Source of the DNA: Antedon bifida
Lineage: Eukaryota > Echinodermata > Crinoidea > Comatulida > Antedonidae
Direction: 5' to 3'
Length of the DNA: 64,000 bases
Assembly (NCBI GenBank): GCA_963402885.1
Contig: OY727100.1
Coordinates: 11,439,395 to 11,503,394 of the forward strand
Of this stretch, positions 44,659 through 57,059 are shown piece by piece; position 1 is the first letter of the stretch, and the number at the start of each line of letters is the position of its first letter. Position numbers and translations under genes: made by a program. The notes beneath the pieces are model-generated. The model was not told where the DNA came from. It did no database searches and worked only from the letters and a program-made list of their open reading frames with translations.

Positions 44659-45644
44659 AAACATCTAAATGGTCAAATGACCCTAATGCTAATGGCTGTT
44701 GTAAATTGTGCAACAGAAATGAAGAAGAAACCATTATGCACTTTGTGTTAACATGTACCACTCTAGAAGAAGAGAGAAAAAAACCAAATTGCTAAATTCC
44801 AACAAGAACTTTTGGAATGTAATCTTTTTTATTTCTATGAATATTTTCACAATTTATATTTATTCAACAAAACCCTTCTTATTCTAGGCAATGACCATGA
44901 TTTATTTAATCGACACATTCTGTAAATCATTGGCTAAATCTTTATGGAAGAAACGTTGTGCTCTTTTAAATTTTGATTTCTGTTTAGTTAATGTTGATAC
45001 GTTTTTAAGTATGTTTGTTTTCTTTTTTTGTCTTAGTGTTGAGTATTACACACACCGTTATACTCTTTATTTTGATTCATTCCATGAAATTAATTTTATT
45101 TATTTATTTTGCGTGTATCTAGGCTAAACATTTTTATTTATTTTTATTCTTTTTAAGTTTGTTTTTTTTTGTTTTTTTTTGTAAGAGTTATGTTTTGTAT
45201 TTCACACTACATTCTATTATTTTTACATTTATTTTGACTCATTTTTAAGATAATAATTTTATTTATTCTTGTATGCTGTATTTCACACAACATTTATTTT
45301 GTTAAATTTTAAGTTATTACTTGGACGCACCTTTATCATCAAAGTGTGCCACTGTTGTAAAAGTGAAGTTTCCAATACATTAACTAATTATTATTATATC
45401 TGACTGTAGTACTTTTAATACACGATATCTCTCTAATTAGGTTCCTATCTGGAGACAACGTAACGTTATGTAATAACCAGATTAATAGAATTTTTTTTTT
45501 GCAGAAATCAAAAGTTATGTGTATAGAAAGCAGTACTCATATTAAAAACTAAGCAGGTTGTACTCTTGAACGCAAACTGGTAGGGTATTTTTTATTGTTG
45601 AAATGAATGGAATTTTCCACGAATCGGAGACGAAGACATATTAC

Positions 45645-47650
45645 TAATTTAGACCAAAAAAAGCATTTTAAAAAATCTAAAAATTAGGTTTTAGATCCTT
45701 TGTATAATTTTGATTAATATGGGAACATCTCTACAAGATGTGGAATCGTTGGAAAAAAAACGGAATTAGCCTAGATGAGTTCCAGTTGCCTGTCGAAGTT
45801 TCGTAATGGTATCGCTGTCTTTCTAGGTAGCGGCATGCATGTTAGTATTAGGCGAGGTCCAAGCGCTTAAATATTATATTTAATATATTATTTTAAAAAC
45901 CCAAATAAATGTTACTGTTTCATCATAAACATTCATTATTTGTATAATAATATAGATGACAAAATATCGTTGAATAAAGTTTACCAAAACTATATTTATT
46001 AAGGTGTGTCAAACCTACACCTATCTAACCCTCTAAATAACATCACAGACGATGTTGGACGAAGATTGCCGTATTAATTCTGCAGGCTGTTGCGTGCATT
46101 ATATATGGTATTCATCTGGACAATGTGTAGACCAAATTTTATAATGTACTGTATATTGTATTCCATGACAATTCATAAATACAGTGTGACGTCTGACACC
46201 GTTTTACAATTATTAGGCCTAGTTGTTTCGTCCATTACCAAAACAATCTAATCATTAATTTCGTCAGACCTACTTAAATCATCATCGTCGCTTATTGGCT
46301 GTAGATCAGTTGATAAATTCGTTGTTACTCCATCTAATAACAACTCCCTGGTTATACAAATCAAAGCACTGATGATAATGAAAGTAAATCTTGCTATTTG
46401 CTCGTTTGTTTACACTAAACGAATTCATTAAATTTGAACGTTTTCCAATAGTTGTTCAACCAATAAAGCTTTGAATTGTTCCCATTATCTAGATACAAGT
46501 CTATTATTATTAATCTCAATTTAATTCCAATTCAAAATTAGTTTATTAATTTACAATTGTAATAACACTAGTAATTTAATAGCGCCGTGTTATTTCAGTG
46601 TAGGCGCTCTGTAGTAGTATTGTCATCCGGGTCAATCGCGATAAATTAATGACGTAAAAACGAGTAAATATTATTATTTAACAAAATATATCGCATCGAT
46701 TTTTGTAGCAAGCAATTCTCATCTGTTAATTTATTAATGAAATGTTTTCCTTCCCATGAATACAAAATAGGATAGTAATCTCCGTTACAATTATTAATAT
46801 TCAATTGTTATCATACATGGTAATTAAGGCGTGTAGTTGTATTCAATACTTAAAAACTAAACCTCAAATTAATAAATCAAATAAATAAAAAAGACATCTT
46901 CAATAATATTATATATAAAATAAATACAAATACATCTACAATAATATATATCAGTTTGAAATAGAAAACAGTAATTATACCTCATTACTAATATATATAA
47001 TATAAATTAAAGATGTATTGTCCCCCAAAAACATGAAAAATGAAGATAAATAAAATCAGACTTTAAATGGGCCATTTTGCAGTTTTAATAAAGTTATTCA
47101 CTTCTGTAACAAAAAAATATTAAAAAATAATAATTTCACTTATAAAAAGACAAATGAAACGGTTAATTTTAACCAAAAATAAAAAAATTAAGTACTTTTT
47201 TGGTTAAAAATATTCTTTTTTTCAGGTAGGTCATTCTTTTTTTCGATCAAGTTTTTGGTCAAAGTCAATAAATATTACGTGACATAAAAATGGCATATTC
47301 AACAAAAAATGTGAAAAAAAATTTTTCTTTAATATATGCATCAAATTTACTGTGAAAAAACATAATAATTCGTTTTCATTAATCGCTTTATAATTGGGTA
47401 CAATGTAAGCAAAACGTCAGCTAGCATTCGTTTATAACAGCGTTACTCACACACGACACACGCTTCTGTATCGATAAAGCAAACCACAGAAATAGGGCAG
47501 TATCAATGAATGTATGAAAGTCAAAGAATAAATATTATTTTTTCACATACACTATGTACAAGCGAAAATGTTTTAATTGTCTCATTTATCAATTAAATTC
47601 GTGTTGGCTGCTCTGATTTTGCACTAAATAGCAAACAACGTTACTAATTG
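45645..47650 (+). repeat. Old dispersed repeat, copy 2 (pair of 5495-9050)
   Basis: Collinear with 5495-9050 but without the 6240-7690 segment and with only one degenerate unit of the 49-bp repeat. It has ATTAAAGATGTATTGTCCCC at 47007-47026, which is absent from the matching place in copy 1 (8400-8430). It lies directly upstream of the Pax gene. Confidence 0.65.
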
Positions 47651-48456
47651 GTATAACTCGCCTATGTGTTATAAAAACAATCAATAACTTATAGAACGAT
47701 TTGAACAGCCCTGCAAAATAAAAAGGGAATTAAATAATCAAAAAGGCCTATACTGCTGTTTTGCTTTGACAGGCAGTTTTGCTGAGGTAGATGTAGTACG
47801 TATAGACAATGAAGCCTGGAGTTAGACCTACACCACCGCAAATCATTAGCGTCGGGTGAGAACTTTTGGATACTTTTGAACCCGATTTGTGCTTTATCTC
47901 CACATATGATATTATTAATAGTATCATAGGCCAATTCCGAAATGTTTTTTGTTTCACGTGTAGTGCATGTGCACGATGTTACATCGTCACATGTGAAAAC
48001 ATGAAACATTGTATCACGGAATTTGCCTATGAATACTAAATTTGCCTATGATGAAGATTGACCGATAATCAGCTGGTTTTTACCGGGTGAAAGATTTTTA
48101 AAACGTATACATTCGCGCGGGCTACTTCATTTTGAATACCATTAGGCTTAGGCCCAATTTACTAGTTTATGCGTGAACATACTATTATCATTAAGACTTA
48201 AATTACCTGCCTTTACTTACTTATTGCAACTATTAATTAGGGTCTCTTTCGTATCATTATTGATATCGTTGTGGACCTCGGTTGTAAACGAATCTGCAAT
48301 TACACACTTCGTCACATAGTTAATTACATATTTACCACATATTGATTTCTGTACCCAATTGTTCAGTATATATCTATGGATGAGATGAGCTAATTAATGA
48401 AATACGATATGTTTGTGGAAGAACAATAGACAGATCCCTACATTGTTTGAGAATAT
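47651..48456. other. 5' flank of the Pax gene, no gene supported
   Basis: No recognisable coding sequence. A segment near 47983-48045 (TCACATGTGAAA...AATTTGCCTATGA) resembles 7645-7690. It probably contains regulatory sequence for the downstream gene, but I can name no site. Confidence 0.4.
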
Positions 48457-48468
48457 TATAAATATAAG
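48457..48468 (+). promoter_or_regulatory. TATA-like element of the Pax gene
   Basis: TATAAATATAAG lies 88 bp upstream of the start codon at 48556, a plausible distance for a short 5' untranslated leader. The surrounding DNA is AT-rich, so chance occurrence is possible. Confidence 0.4.
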
Positions 48469-48555
48469 ATTTGATACGCGAGATTGCAAACCACTTGTTG
48501 GTGGTCAGATAAATTGAAGTACATCTACTTGTCAGCTAATCCCTCTCGCACTTCA

Positions 48556-48571
48556 ATGGCTTCTTCAGCAG
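48556..48571 (+). CDS. eyg: Pax gene exon 1 (start codon)
   Basis: ATGGCTTCTTCAGCAG followed by GTAAGAG. It codes for MASSA plus the first base of a Gly codon that the next exon completes. This is a micro-exon; another upstream start cannot be excluded. Confidence 0.65.
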
Positions 48572-51474
48572 GTAAGAGACTATCTATCTTTTTATTATAC
48601 TGTTTGTATTAAGTTTTACATTTAAAAGTAATTTAATTGGAATGTTTTGAGTGGTGTTATAAGATGTATATTGCCTCACAAAACATAGTTTTAATCAAGT
48701 TGTTCACTTTTTAAAAAAAAACAAAAAACAAAACAATCAAATTGTGGTCAAAATGATTAAATATTATTATCCAACAAAAAATAAAATTATTTATTCAGGG
48801 GAAAAATATCTTTAATGATTCCACTAATTTTATTATATATTTTGTTTATTTTTACTTAAAGAGTAATACTACTTATAATTTCTATATTTAACGTTATTCA
48901 ATAAGTGGTGGTTTAACTTAATTTAACGTTTAAAACAGTTTCTAGGATGAGTTAAATATAACCAGAACAGTTTATAATTCTTTCAGAAAAGTTATATTAA
49001 GTATTATTACGAGTAAAGTAGGCCTACATTAGTTTAAAGAAGTCGATAGCTAGATATGTTATTTTGTATCAACACAAAAGATAAGTCTCAATTCTATTCG
49101 AAACGAAATATGGAACAACCCACAGAAATGTAAATAGGCCTAATTGTACTGATTTTATTATCCATAAACAAATTCGCGAGTTACACTCGTGTAATAGAGC
49201 GCTTTTGGTACCTCGATAGGGAAACGTTACACCAATTATGTGTGCAAAACTTAAGAATAATTCAGACATTAATCACACTGGCAATTATTATTTTATATCT
49301 GTAGGTTTCAATACAATTTCTCCATTCCACATTGGAAACGCTCACTATGTTGACGTAGGGCGCCACAGGATGATGTCGAATCGTTACAATGAACTTTCAC
49401 GGCAGCTGATGATGTCACAGGAATGTTTTAGCAAACTTTTCGGTAAGAAAATCGACTCATATGAATACGGTTCTTTATCCAATGTGCAAACTTTGTTTTA
49501 GATACACAGATACACTTAACAAGAGCTTTGATTATAGACTTTCCCCAAGTCTGTAGTTATTTCGAGGCTTTTCGATATTTACAAGCTCAAGTAGTACACG
49601 TATGAAACGTCATAAATATTTATCTTTTAACTAATATTAAGTCAAAACTCTGTCTACTTTGATAATAGTAAGACGTTTTTTCTGGATAGGTCAACGTTAC
49701 CTAGATACAAACACCAGAAATGGATCAATTGGCGGAAGCAAACCCAAAGTAGCAACTCCAGAAGTTGTTGGGAAAATCGAAGAATACAAACAGGAAAACC
49801 CGTCCATTTTTGCGTGGGAAATTCGCGATAAGCTCATGGCAGACGGTAAGTTCATAAAAAAGGAGCATATAATAGATAGAAGATACGTAAGAGAAAATGT
49901 AAGTCTATATTATAAAATCATGCTGTGTGAAAATATTGTGTAATACTAATGTATGCTACACAGTTACTTGAATGTTTTTTATTTCGATTTATTCATTAGG
50001 TGTTTGTACAGCATCAACCACACCTAGTGTTAGTTCCATCAACCGTATTCTTCGTAATCGAGCAGCCGAGCGTGCTGCCACAGAGTACGCCAGAGCCACA
50101 GAGCAAGCACTTGTCTCCTCATATTCATTCCTACCTAACATCACCGTACCAAGAATTCACTGCTCCTATAACGGGTTATACAGTCAAAATCGGAACTTGG
50201 CAGATTCGGGTAATCGTGTACTGATTCACAGGCCTAGAGCAACACTTTGTTCGTCTACCATGTGTCAGAACCGTTACTCTTTTGACGACAAACGTACGGG
50301 AGCAATCTCGTCACAAGGTTGGTAGGATAGCGTTACATTGGATATCAAGCTTGGTTTAAATTTTGCACTTAGACGCAACGCAAAAACGTAAACACATCGC
50401 AAGTAATTTGACCATTCATGACACATATTTGCCAACTGTGTATCTGGTAGATTCGCTACCAATTGTCCTCCATTTTTTAATCAAGAGACAGTAGCCTACG
50501 TAGGCCTACTTTTGTATCACAAAATCAGTTCATTAATCTCACTTTATTTGTCCCCAAAGGTCACAAAGAAGATGATCACATTCAGAGTAAACTTTTCAAT
50601 GGCGCATTAACTTCTAATTTAGATGACGATGACTGTAAGCGTAAACTGAGGAGAAGCCGAACTACTTTTACTAACGAACAACTAGATATACTTGAAAAGG
50701 AATTTTGTAAGTCACATTATCCTTGTGTCAATACACGTGAAGAGGTTGCGACTCTGACACAGTTGTCAGAAGCCAGAGTTCAGGTAAGGATTAGGAAGTT
50801 ATTAAAAAAAATAAGGTCAAAGATCTCGAAGATTTTGCTATATAAACTATATATATTTGTTGGTAGAATTGAGTTTAAAGTATGAAACAAATGAATGCCC
50901 AAATCTCGACCTTTTCGATGATTTAATGTGTATATCACACATGTATTCTTGCCTGTCATATAATTTACCACTGGATATCATATAGGTGACGGGGATTAAT
51001 TTAAATATTACAAATGGCGACATTTTGAGAATCGCAGAATATAATAAGGAAACTAAGACTAGAGAAATAATTTAAGGCAAAATACCATTGACGATCAAGG
51101 TACGCGACACGACATCTTGAATTCTGTGGTTGGGCTACAACGCCTGTCCCAACAATACATCCTCTAAATACGATTAAACAGAATTTAATTGTCATTTAAA
51201 TTCAAATTATACATTTGTCCAGAAGTAGGCGTATAGTTCAATCTCCATTTTTTTCTAATTTATTCAGGTATGGTTCTCAAACAGAAGAGCGAAATGGAGA
51301 CGTCATCAGAAGTCCGAATCCCATAAACAGCATCATTTCTCAACTTCCATCATAAATATGTCATCATCTTCATCCACTCCTTTTCAAGATTACGATCATG
51401 AGTCTCGCCATCAGATCAACAAGCCATTCGTACTAACGCCCTCTCGAGATTCGGCGTTTTGTTCAACTAAGTAA
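48556..51474 (+). CDS. eyg: Pax-type transcription factor, eyegone-like, whole gene
   Basis: Six exons (48556-48571, 49305-49442, 49690-49845, 50000-50317, 50560-50783, 51268-51474) join in frame to 352 residues. A divergent paired domain (residues about 6-130) is followed by a linker and a Ser50 homeodomain (about 239-298). The RED half is strong: [47 protein letters not shown]. The PAI half is eroded. The homeodomain has [10 protein letters not shown] and [17 protein letters not shown]. From memory, [19 protein letters not shown] and RRHQ, with an eroded PAI half, fit eyegone (Pax6(5a)-like) better than Pax4/6 or Pax3/7. It would act as a nuclear DNA-binding regulator. No octapeptide was seen. 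Confidence 0.85.
49305..49442 (+). CDS. eyg: Pax gene exon 2 (divergent PAI subdomain)
   Basis: 138 nt, phase 1-1, acceptor TATCTGTAG and donor GTAAGA. It codes for [46 protein letters not shown]. It aligns with the NQLGGVFVNGRPLPDSTR and ISRILQVSNGCVSKILG parts of the Pax6 PAI half, with about four residues missing between them. Hallmark residues of the N-terminal hairpin are lost. Confidence 0.75.
49690..49845 (+). CDS. eyg: Pax gene exon 3 (linker and RED subdomain)
   Basis: 156 nt, phase 1-1, acceptor TGGATAG and donor GTAAGT. It codes for [52 protein letters not shown]. This is the strongly conserved RED half with the IGGSKP linker. Confidence 0.92.
50000..50317 (+). CDS. eyg: Pax gene exon 4 (end of paired domain, linker)
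   Basis: 318 nt, phase 1-1, acceptor TTCATTAG. It starts [20 protein letters not shown] then [16 protein letters not shown], completing the paired domain. It continues with a low-conservation linker rich in Ser, Asn and Arg. The donor GTTGGT is weak, but the phase fits and the next exon joins at SSQGHKEDD. Confidence 0.85.
50560..50783 (+). CDS. eyg: Pax gene exon 5 (homeodomain helices 1-2)
   Basis: 224 nt, phase 1 in and phase 0 out, acceptor CCCCAAAG and donor GTAAGG. An acidic run (LDDDDC) precedes [49 protein letters not shown]. The intron falls between homeodomain residues 46 and 47, a position shared by many paired-class homeobox genes. Confidence 0.93.
51268..51474 (+). CDS. eyg: Pax gene exon 6 (recognition helix and C-terminus)
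   Basis: 207 nt, acceptor TTTATTCAG, ends at TAA (51472-51474). It codes for [20 protein letters not shown] followed by a Ser/His-rich tail of about 50 residues ([13 protein letters not shown]). Ser at homeodomain position 50 is the mark of Pax homeodomains. Confidence 0.93.
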   Translation, partial: VWFSNRRAKWRRHQKSESHKQHHFSTSIINMSSSSSTPFQDYDHESRHQINKPFVLTPSRDSAFCSTK

Positions 51475-52958
51475 TATAATTAACATTTAAAAAACATTTT
51501 CTCTTCGGTAAACATGTATATAATATAACTTACTAACATTGAATAGAACGTGCCAACATTATTGTACAGTTAATAATGTTTAATGTAGAAGCTTATTAAC
51601 CAAAGGAAGTTTTCTTAATAACACCATAATCAGGTAAAGTGTAACGAATAATTAGTCATTACAGTAACTGTAAGTAGAATAATGTTAGAGATATGGTTAA
51701 ATACCAAAAAAGGTACAGGAACAAAGTACTTGATAATTATGACAAAATCAATGTCTTCCAATACTACTAGAGGTCAGAGCAACCTATTTTTGCATCGTAG
51801 CTAACAAGCAATTACTCGCTATCAATTAAAAACATCAATAAATAAATTTGTTGTAACCTAAATGTAATGTGACATTTTTCCTTCTAGTTCTGTTATGCTG
51901 TGTTATTAACAATGGTCATTACCCATTTCCGTCTCTTGATTCGTGTAATTATGTCGTTATTAGATTTTCTTAAAGGGAATGAACTATATAGGCCTAGGCC
52001 TACTATTGCCATTGCATTGCCTACAGACATTGTCATTACTTCTATATATTGGTTCAATATAGGCCTACAGCAATACTTCAATTACCAAACCGGAACCGCT
52101 CGTTAAAGTAGCACAAAAGTAGTTGAATACCATTAATTATAACACACCTGAGTGTATGCATGCCATTCCTATCACGTGCCGTTCAGTAAGAGTTCTACTG
52201 AAGTTTCAATTTAATCGTTCTATTACACGACAGCTTTTTCTTAAAAAATATAATTCTGTGCTACGCGCGGTTAGCAATTGTTCTCGGCGTTGAAAACCAA
52301 CCTGTAGTGTGTACCGTCTATCAGTTCTACTCCGTTAATAATTGGAGCGCTGACATTTTGAATGGCATAACATCCCGTCCAGACTTTGAACGTTGATTAA
52401 TATGAAAGTGGCGGATTAATAATTGGATACAAGTTTACGTTAAAACAGTGTACTCGTCCGAATGTATTATGTTCTTGAAATTAAATTCTTGATTCAACTT
52501 GTTTCAAAAGTTTATTATACAGTTTTGGTTCATGTACTAAATTATCAGGCCTAGATTATACGTTACTTCTGTTTTATGGCAACCGCCCCAGGCCATTTCC
52601 ACACCCCCGTATATGAGTGAAACCAGAAGAAAACTCAACAAAATATCGATCTCAGCATACTATTAAACCGTGTAATGTGATCATTTAATATCAATCATTC
52701 TATATAGTCTATTTCTCTATCTAGTGAAACCGTGCCTCTTTCAATGTACGAAGACAATAATATAAGGCATGCACAATGGTGGTTTAAAAAAGTGGGGCCA
52801 ACAATTCAATTGAGCTTATATGTTGAAATGTTTCCGTTTTTCAGTATTTCAACATAAGAAACAACATAATCTGTCAAACACGGAGAAGAAACTTAAGGCC
52901 TATTACCCATTGTAAATGGCACAATTAAAATACTCATATTCCAAAGTCAAATGTTTAA
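51475..52958. other. 3' flank of the Pax gene
   Basis: Possible polyadenylation signals AATAAA at 51837 and 51841 (overlapping AATAAATAAA), about 365 bp after the stop. No further gene is seen. Several TAGGCCTA palindromes occur between 51990 and 52075. Confidence 0.45.
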
Positions 52959-54547
52959 CTAGACATGAAACTCGTCACTTTGACGAGTTAGTTATCCGCA
53001 CCACGACAAACGCCACGTGCACGTCATACGTTGGAATATTGCACACAGATAAAGATTATGGCATTATGACAAGAACTGAAGAATATGACATGCTGTTAGT
53101 GCTGAATTTTGTGTCATATAGTATATACATGCAAACAGTATAAGCTGTATACATATTACATACAGTGTAGAATAGGTGAAATTACGGGACCCGCCATTTA
53201 TTCCAATTTTTAACATGGCGACGGTATCAAAATGAAACACTTAGATAGCAATTTCAGAAGGAAATTATCTCAGGAACAACATATTAACGTGTAGAAGAAA
53301 TTTGAATACGTAAAATATAGATGCGCACCTTTTTAAATGTGATGAACTATTACGCAAAATATGAAAATACGACTTTTTTTATTCAACTGGCCATATGATG
53401 ACGTCACAACATCCGATTGACAAAATGTTTACATGAATTCGTATCTACAATCCAATAGCTTCCAGAAAACGTTTTAATCGTGATTATCACATTTTATTCT
53501 TACGAGCTATTACAGATTAAAATTTACTGTAAAGATGAAATTAATGACCCACGTAATTAAAATTTTTAGGCATGATGACGTCATAAAAATTAAAATATTT
53601 TTATCTCATGCTAAAGAAAGTTGATTGACCTACACAATATATAAATGTAGGAGAAAAAGGAATACAGATAAGCGCGATGCGCTCCATTGAATGTGATGAG
53701 CAATAACGAAAGAGACAAAAATCCTATATTTTACATTCGTGTGGCCATACGATGACGTCACAATGTTTTTTTAGCCTTATTGATGCATGATCCGATATCT
53801 ACAACTCATCAACTTCTAGATTTTGTAATAAAAATAAACGGTTAACGGTTTACTTTAGAAACTATGACTGTTTAAAAAAAGACATAATTTTGACGATTTT
53901 TTAAGCTTTTTCATAAAAAACGCGCACGAATTGTCTAATTCAACGTGTTCGTATGGCGTTATTTAAACTGGAAAAGGTCTAAATTGTTTTCAAAATCACT
54001 GGGAAAGGCTTGAAAAATATAATTCAAGAGAAAAAAATATGTTTTTAACGCTATGTGCGCACCGCGCGCTTAAAAAATTGCGCGCCCGTGGGAATTTTTG
54101 ACATGCTCAAAATGACAAGAAACGCGTAAAAAGTTGATTAGAAATTAATTTTGCGCATTTTGAAATTTTAAATGCGCGTGCGCGCGTAACTTCTTGTCAA
54201 ACATGCCATTTTTAATCCGTAGAAAGTTTGCCCCTGATATGACTTAAATTTTGTCAAAGTGTCAATACTAAATGACTTTTGGTTTTTAATCTATGATCAA
54301 TCATTGAAATTCATAAAATTGCGCATAAGTCACGTTGCGCAACTATGACGTCATTCAAAAATAGGAGGTGCACAACTTCACGTAAATGCCCATATGTTGT
54401 CAAAGTTATGAAATGTTATGTTTACACATTTTAGAGGAACACGACTCACAAAAAGGAAGGAAGGAAAGAAGAATAATACAGAAAAAAAATATTGATCTCA
54501 TACAATTACAAGGAGTTATCCGCTTGGTATACCAAGCGGATAACTAA
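52959..54547 (+). mobile_element. Family A hairpin-ended element, full-length single copy
   Basis: 1589 bp from CTAGACATGAAACTCGTC to GCGGATAACTAA. The 5' hairpin is AACTCGTCA-CTT-TGACGAGTT (52969-52989), followed by AGTTATCCGC. The 3' hairpin is AGTTATCCGC-TTGGTATACCAA-GCGGATAACT (54514-54545), then AA, before a T. It aligns throughout with 26623-28147 and 28148-29752. It carries TGACGTCA at 53399, 53576, 53753 and 54346. No protein-coding capacity was found. Confidence 0.85.
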
Positions 54548-55750
54548 TAATGAACGTTATTATATAAAGAGTTACCAGCATCATGGTTATTGCATGCCAG
54601 AGATATGCACGAAATTATACAATGGCGAAGTGCCGGTGAAACAATTGTAAGTTCATTTGGATGCAGCTGGGGCTGCTGTCCACATGTACAATACATACTA
54701 TAATAATAATAAATACAGTACATGCATTCATTTTGTAAAGTATTACACAGTGGAAGAAACTAGAGGTAGTTGTGAAATTCGGAAAAAAGTGCCGATGTAA
54801 CTTACCTGTGTTGTGAGTATTTTGTTTTTTTTGTTTTTGAACGAACGTGTTTGCCGCCGGCGGGGTAGGTACACTTTACAAAACAACGTAATAACATGTA
54901 GAGAAACGTGGGCTCGTTCACCATGGTGCGTGTAATATATTTCATAAATGTTTTTAAAATTAAAAACCGCGAATCAAAACGAAGTAAAAATATTTACATG
55001 GATCTGCTTTTAATACAGAAAACATTGGTATTTTTACGGCGTCATCCGTTACAGGTTTTACAATAACAAACCTTTTTTTTGCTTACTCAAAATAAGATTT
55101 AAAACAACACACTGATACAAACTGGCGCCCTCACAATTAGTGGAAAATGGATTGACGAAAAGAATTCATTCCAACACGCACGTACTTATGTTTTCAAATT
55201 AAATGTTAGACACGATCATTTGTAATTTCTAGACTTATTTCATGGGTGTACTGGGATTTGTGAGAGGTCGATGCAATATCGATCGTACAAATATTTTTAT
55301 TGCAAAACTCGCTTAGACAGCTAAACAAGTATATTATTAGCATTGTGGAAATAAAGATTAGGACAAGTCAAGCAATAAAAACTACATTTTCTCCTAATAT
55401 TCGTCAATAGGCCTATAGTCAATTTATAGCAACAACATTTCACTCAACATTTTATATTTCTTTGTATATAATATAATTTAATCTAACCAGTTAGGCCTAC
55501 ATTGCACGTTATCTATTTTAAGGCATGCATGATATGTATATTGTAGCCATTTTTAATTTTTTTGGTTTGTGACAGACAAGTTCGGTCTTTATAGTATAGT
55601 AGTATATTTATAAAGTAAAGAAACATCGACATTTTCATTTTTTGGTATTTTAAAGTATTTCCACGCGGGTCACATTCAATTCAATTTTATTTCATAAGAT
55701 AAATCACTGTGTTATAACATGAGAGTTTTTTTTTATAGTAAAAATAACAT

Positions 55751-55771
55751 AACTCGTCCTGGTGACGAGTT
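55751..55771 (+). repeat. Solo hairpin like the 5' hairpin of family A
   Basis: AACTCGTC, loop CTGGT, GACGAGTT followed by AA. The stem is the same as in the family A 5' hairpin, but here it ends in GTTAA and is not followed by TTATCCGC. Confidence 0.6.
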
Positions 55772-57059
55772 AATATCATCAATGGTTATTTGGTATCGTA
55801 ATAATATAAATTAGTAGACGATAGTATTACTGCAACTGTTATTTTGTAAAGCGATCTTTCCTGTGATCCTGTAATAATGACAATAGTAACCGCTATTCAC
55901 ATCCCAATGTAGGGCATACTGGAAACTGCTGATGAAAGAAAACAAAAGATGAGAAAATGAAGATATTTCTTCAATAAAACTAAAGTTGGCCTATTGCAGT
56001 TAAATTTCTGGTGAATTTAAGTATTGTAGGCAAGTGTTTGTTGAACTAAAGAAATGAAGGTAAGTTTCTGTTGAATTAAAGTATTGCAGATATATAAGTT
56101 TGAATTAAATATTTCTCTGTTTACTGTATCAATATTTCATATATTTTCTACTTTAAAAACATTGTTGGTTGTTGTGTTCTAATGTTGATTGCAAAATACA
56201 GGTACTTAGTTTAATTCAAGAAGTGATGTGGAAAATTTAGCCTATACAAATATTATAGCACGGTAGCATAAAGTATACACGAGAAGTGTAGCGCTCGAAT
56301 TTCAATCGAATATCTCCGTTTTATGGTGAATGTACTGCTATTCTTTTCAACTCGTATCGTTCATCATGATTGATAGGATCGAGTCATTCCTAATTAATAT
56401 ACCTCATCGACTTTCCCGATGACATCATCACAAATTGATTTGAAATTAAGAGGAGGTCATTAAAAGCATTATTAGAAAACAATGATTAATTACTCAATAA
56501 TGCTCACTGTCACTCAATCATTAAAGCGGTCCGATTCAATTAATTGCAACTTCGCTTACTAATTGTAATCAACAACAAAGAATTAGTTATACTTTTTCCA
56601 AATCAAATAACAACTAACAGTCTATTCATACTAGGATGGAAATATTCTCTTTAAAATGCAATGTCCGGTTTACTTCAGCTTTTGATCCTTACTGACCATT
56701 TGATATCATTAGTAAGTAATTTACATGATTGTGGTGCTGGTGACTTTATTACACTATTAATATCCACTCGTTTAATTGTTATTCAGGAGTGCTGAAGAAA
56801 CAAGTTCATCAATTAACCACTAAAATATTACGGCTGGAATGTTATATAAACAAGACGTAAACATTACTTATTTGTTTCTCCTGTGAATCAAGTATTAACA
56901 CAGAATAAAGCAGTTTAACGTCTCAGGCCCAAGTTACGTCTGAGCCGATAAAGATGATGACAGTTTTAAAATAAGTAAGAGTCATTATTCTCAAGAATAA
57001 TAATAGTAAAATGAATGTTGATGTCGTTTATGTTTCATTATCGCCTCACTAAAAGGAAC

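Larger units (their letters stand above)
39835..45410 (+). mobile_element. L1/RTE-like LINE, 5'-truncated, degenerate, with nested insertions
   Basis: Endonuclease part: ILILGDFNARIG at about 39900 and, further on, GSDHN. RT part resumes after the nested insertion: CKSPGEDNITNELMKWW (42970), ISLTSCVSKLFNR, FLDFRKAFDSL, EQGVRQGCMLSPILF (43495), FWADDTVLLS (43615-43645), YKYLGVMISGG (43800). The C-terminus has a CKLC...HFVLTC zinc-binding motif (44700-44760). Many stops and frameshifts. The 3' end TGGACGCACC...GTGTGCCACTG is shared with 38430-38660. The catalytic Tyr is Trp, a further sign of decay. Confidence 0.85.

Noticed and set aside
47689..48009. 106-codon minus-strand frame
   Set aside because: Part of it resembles a dispersed repeat near 7600-7690; no recognisable domain.
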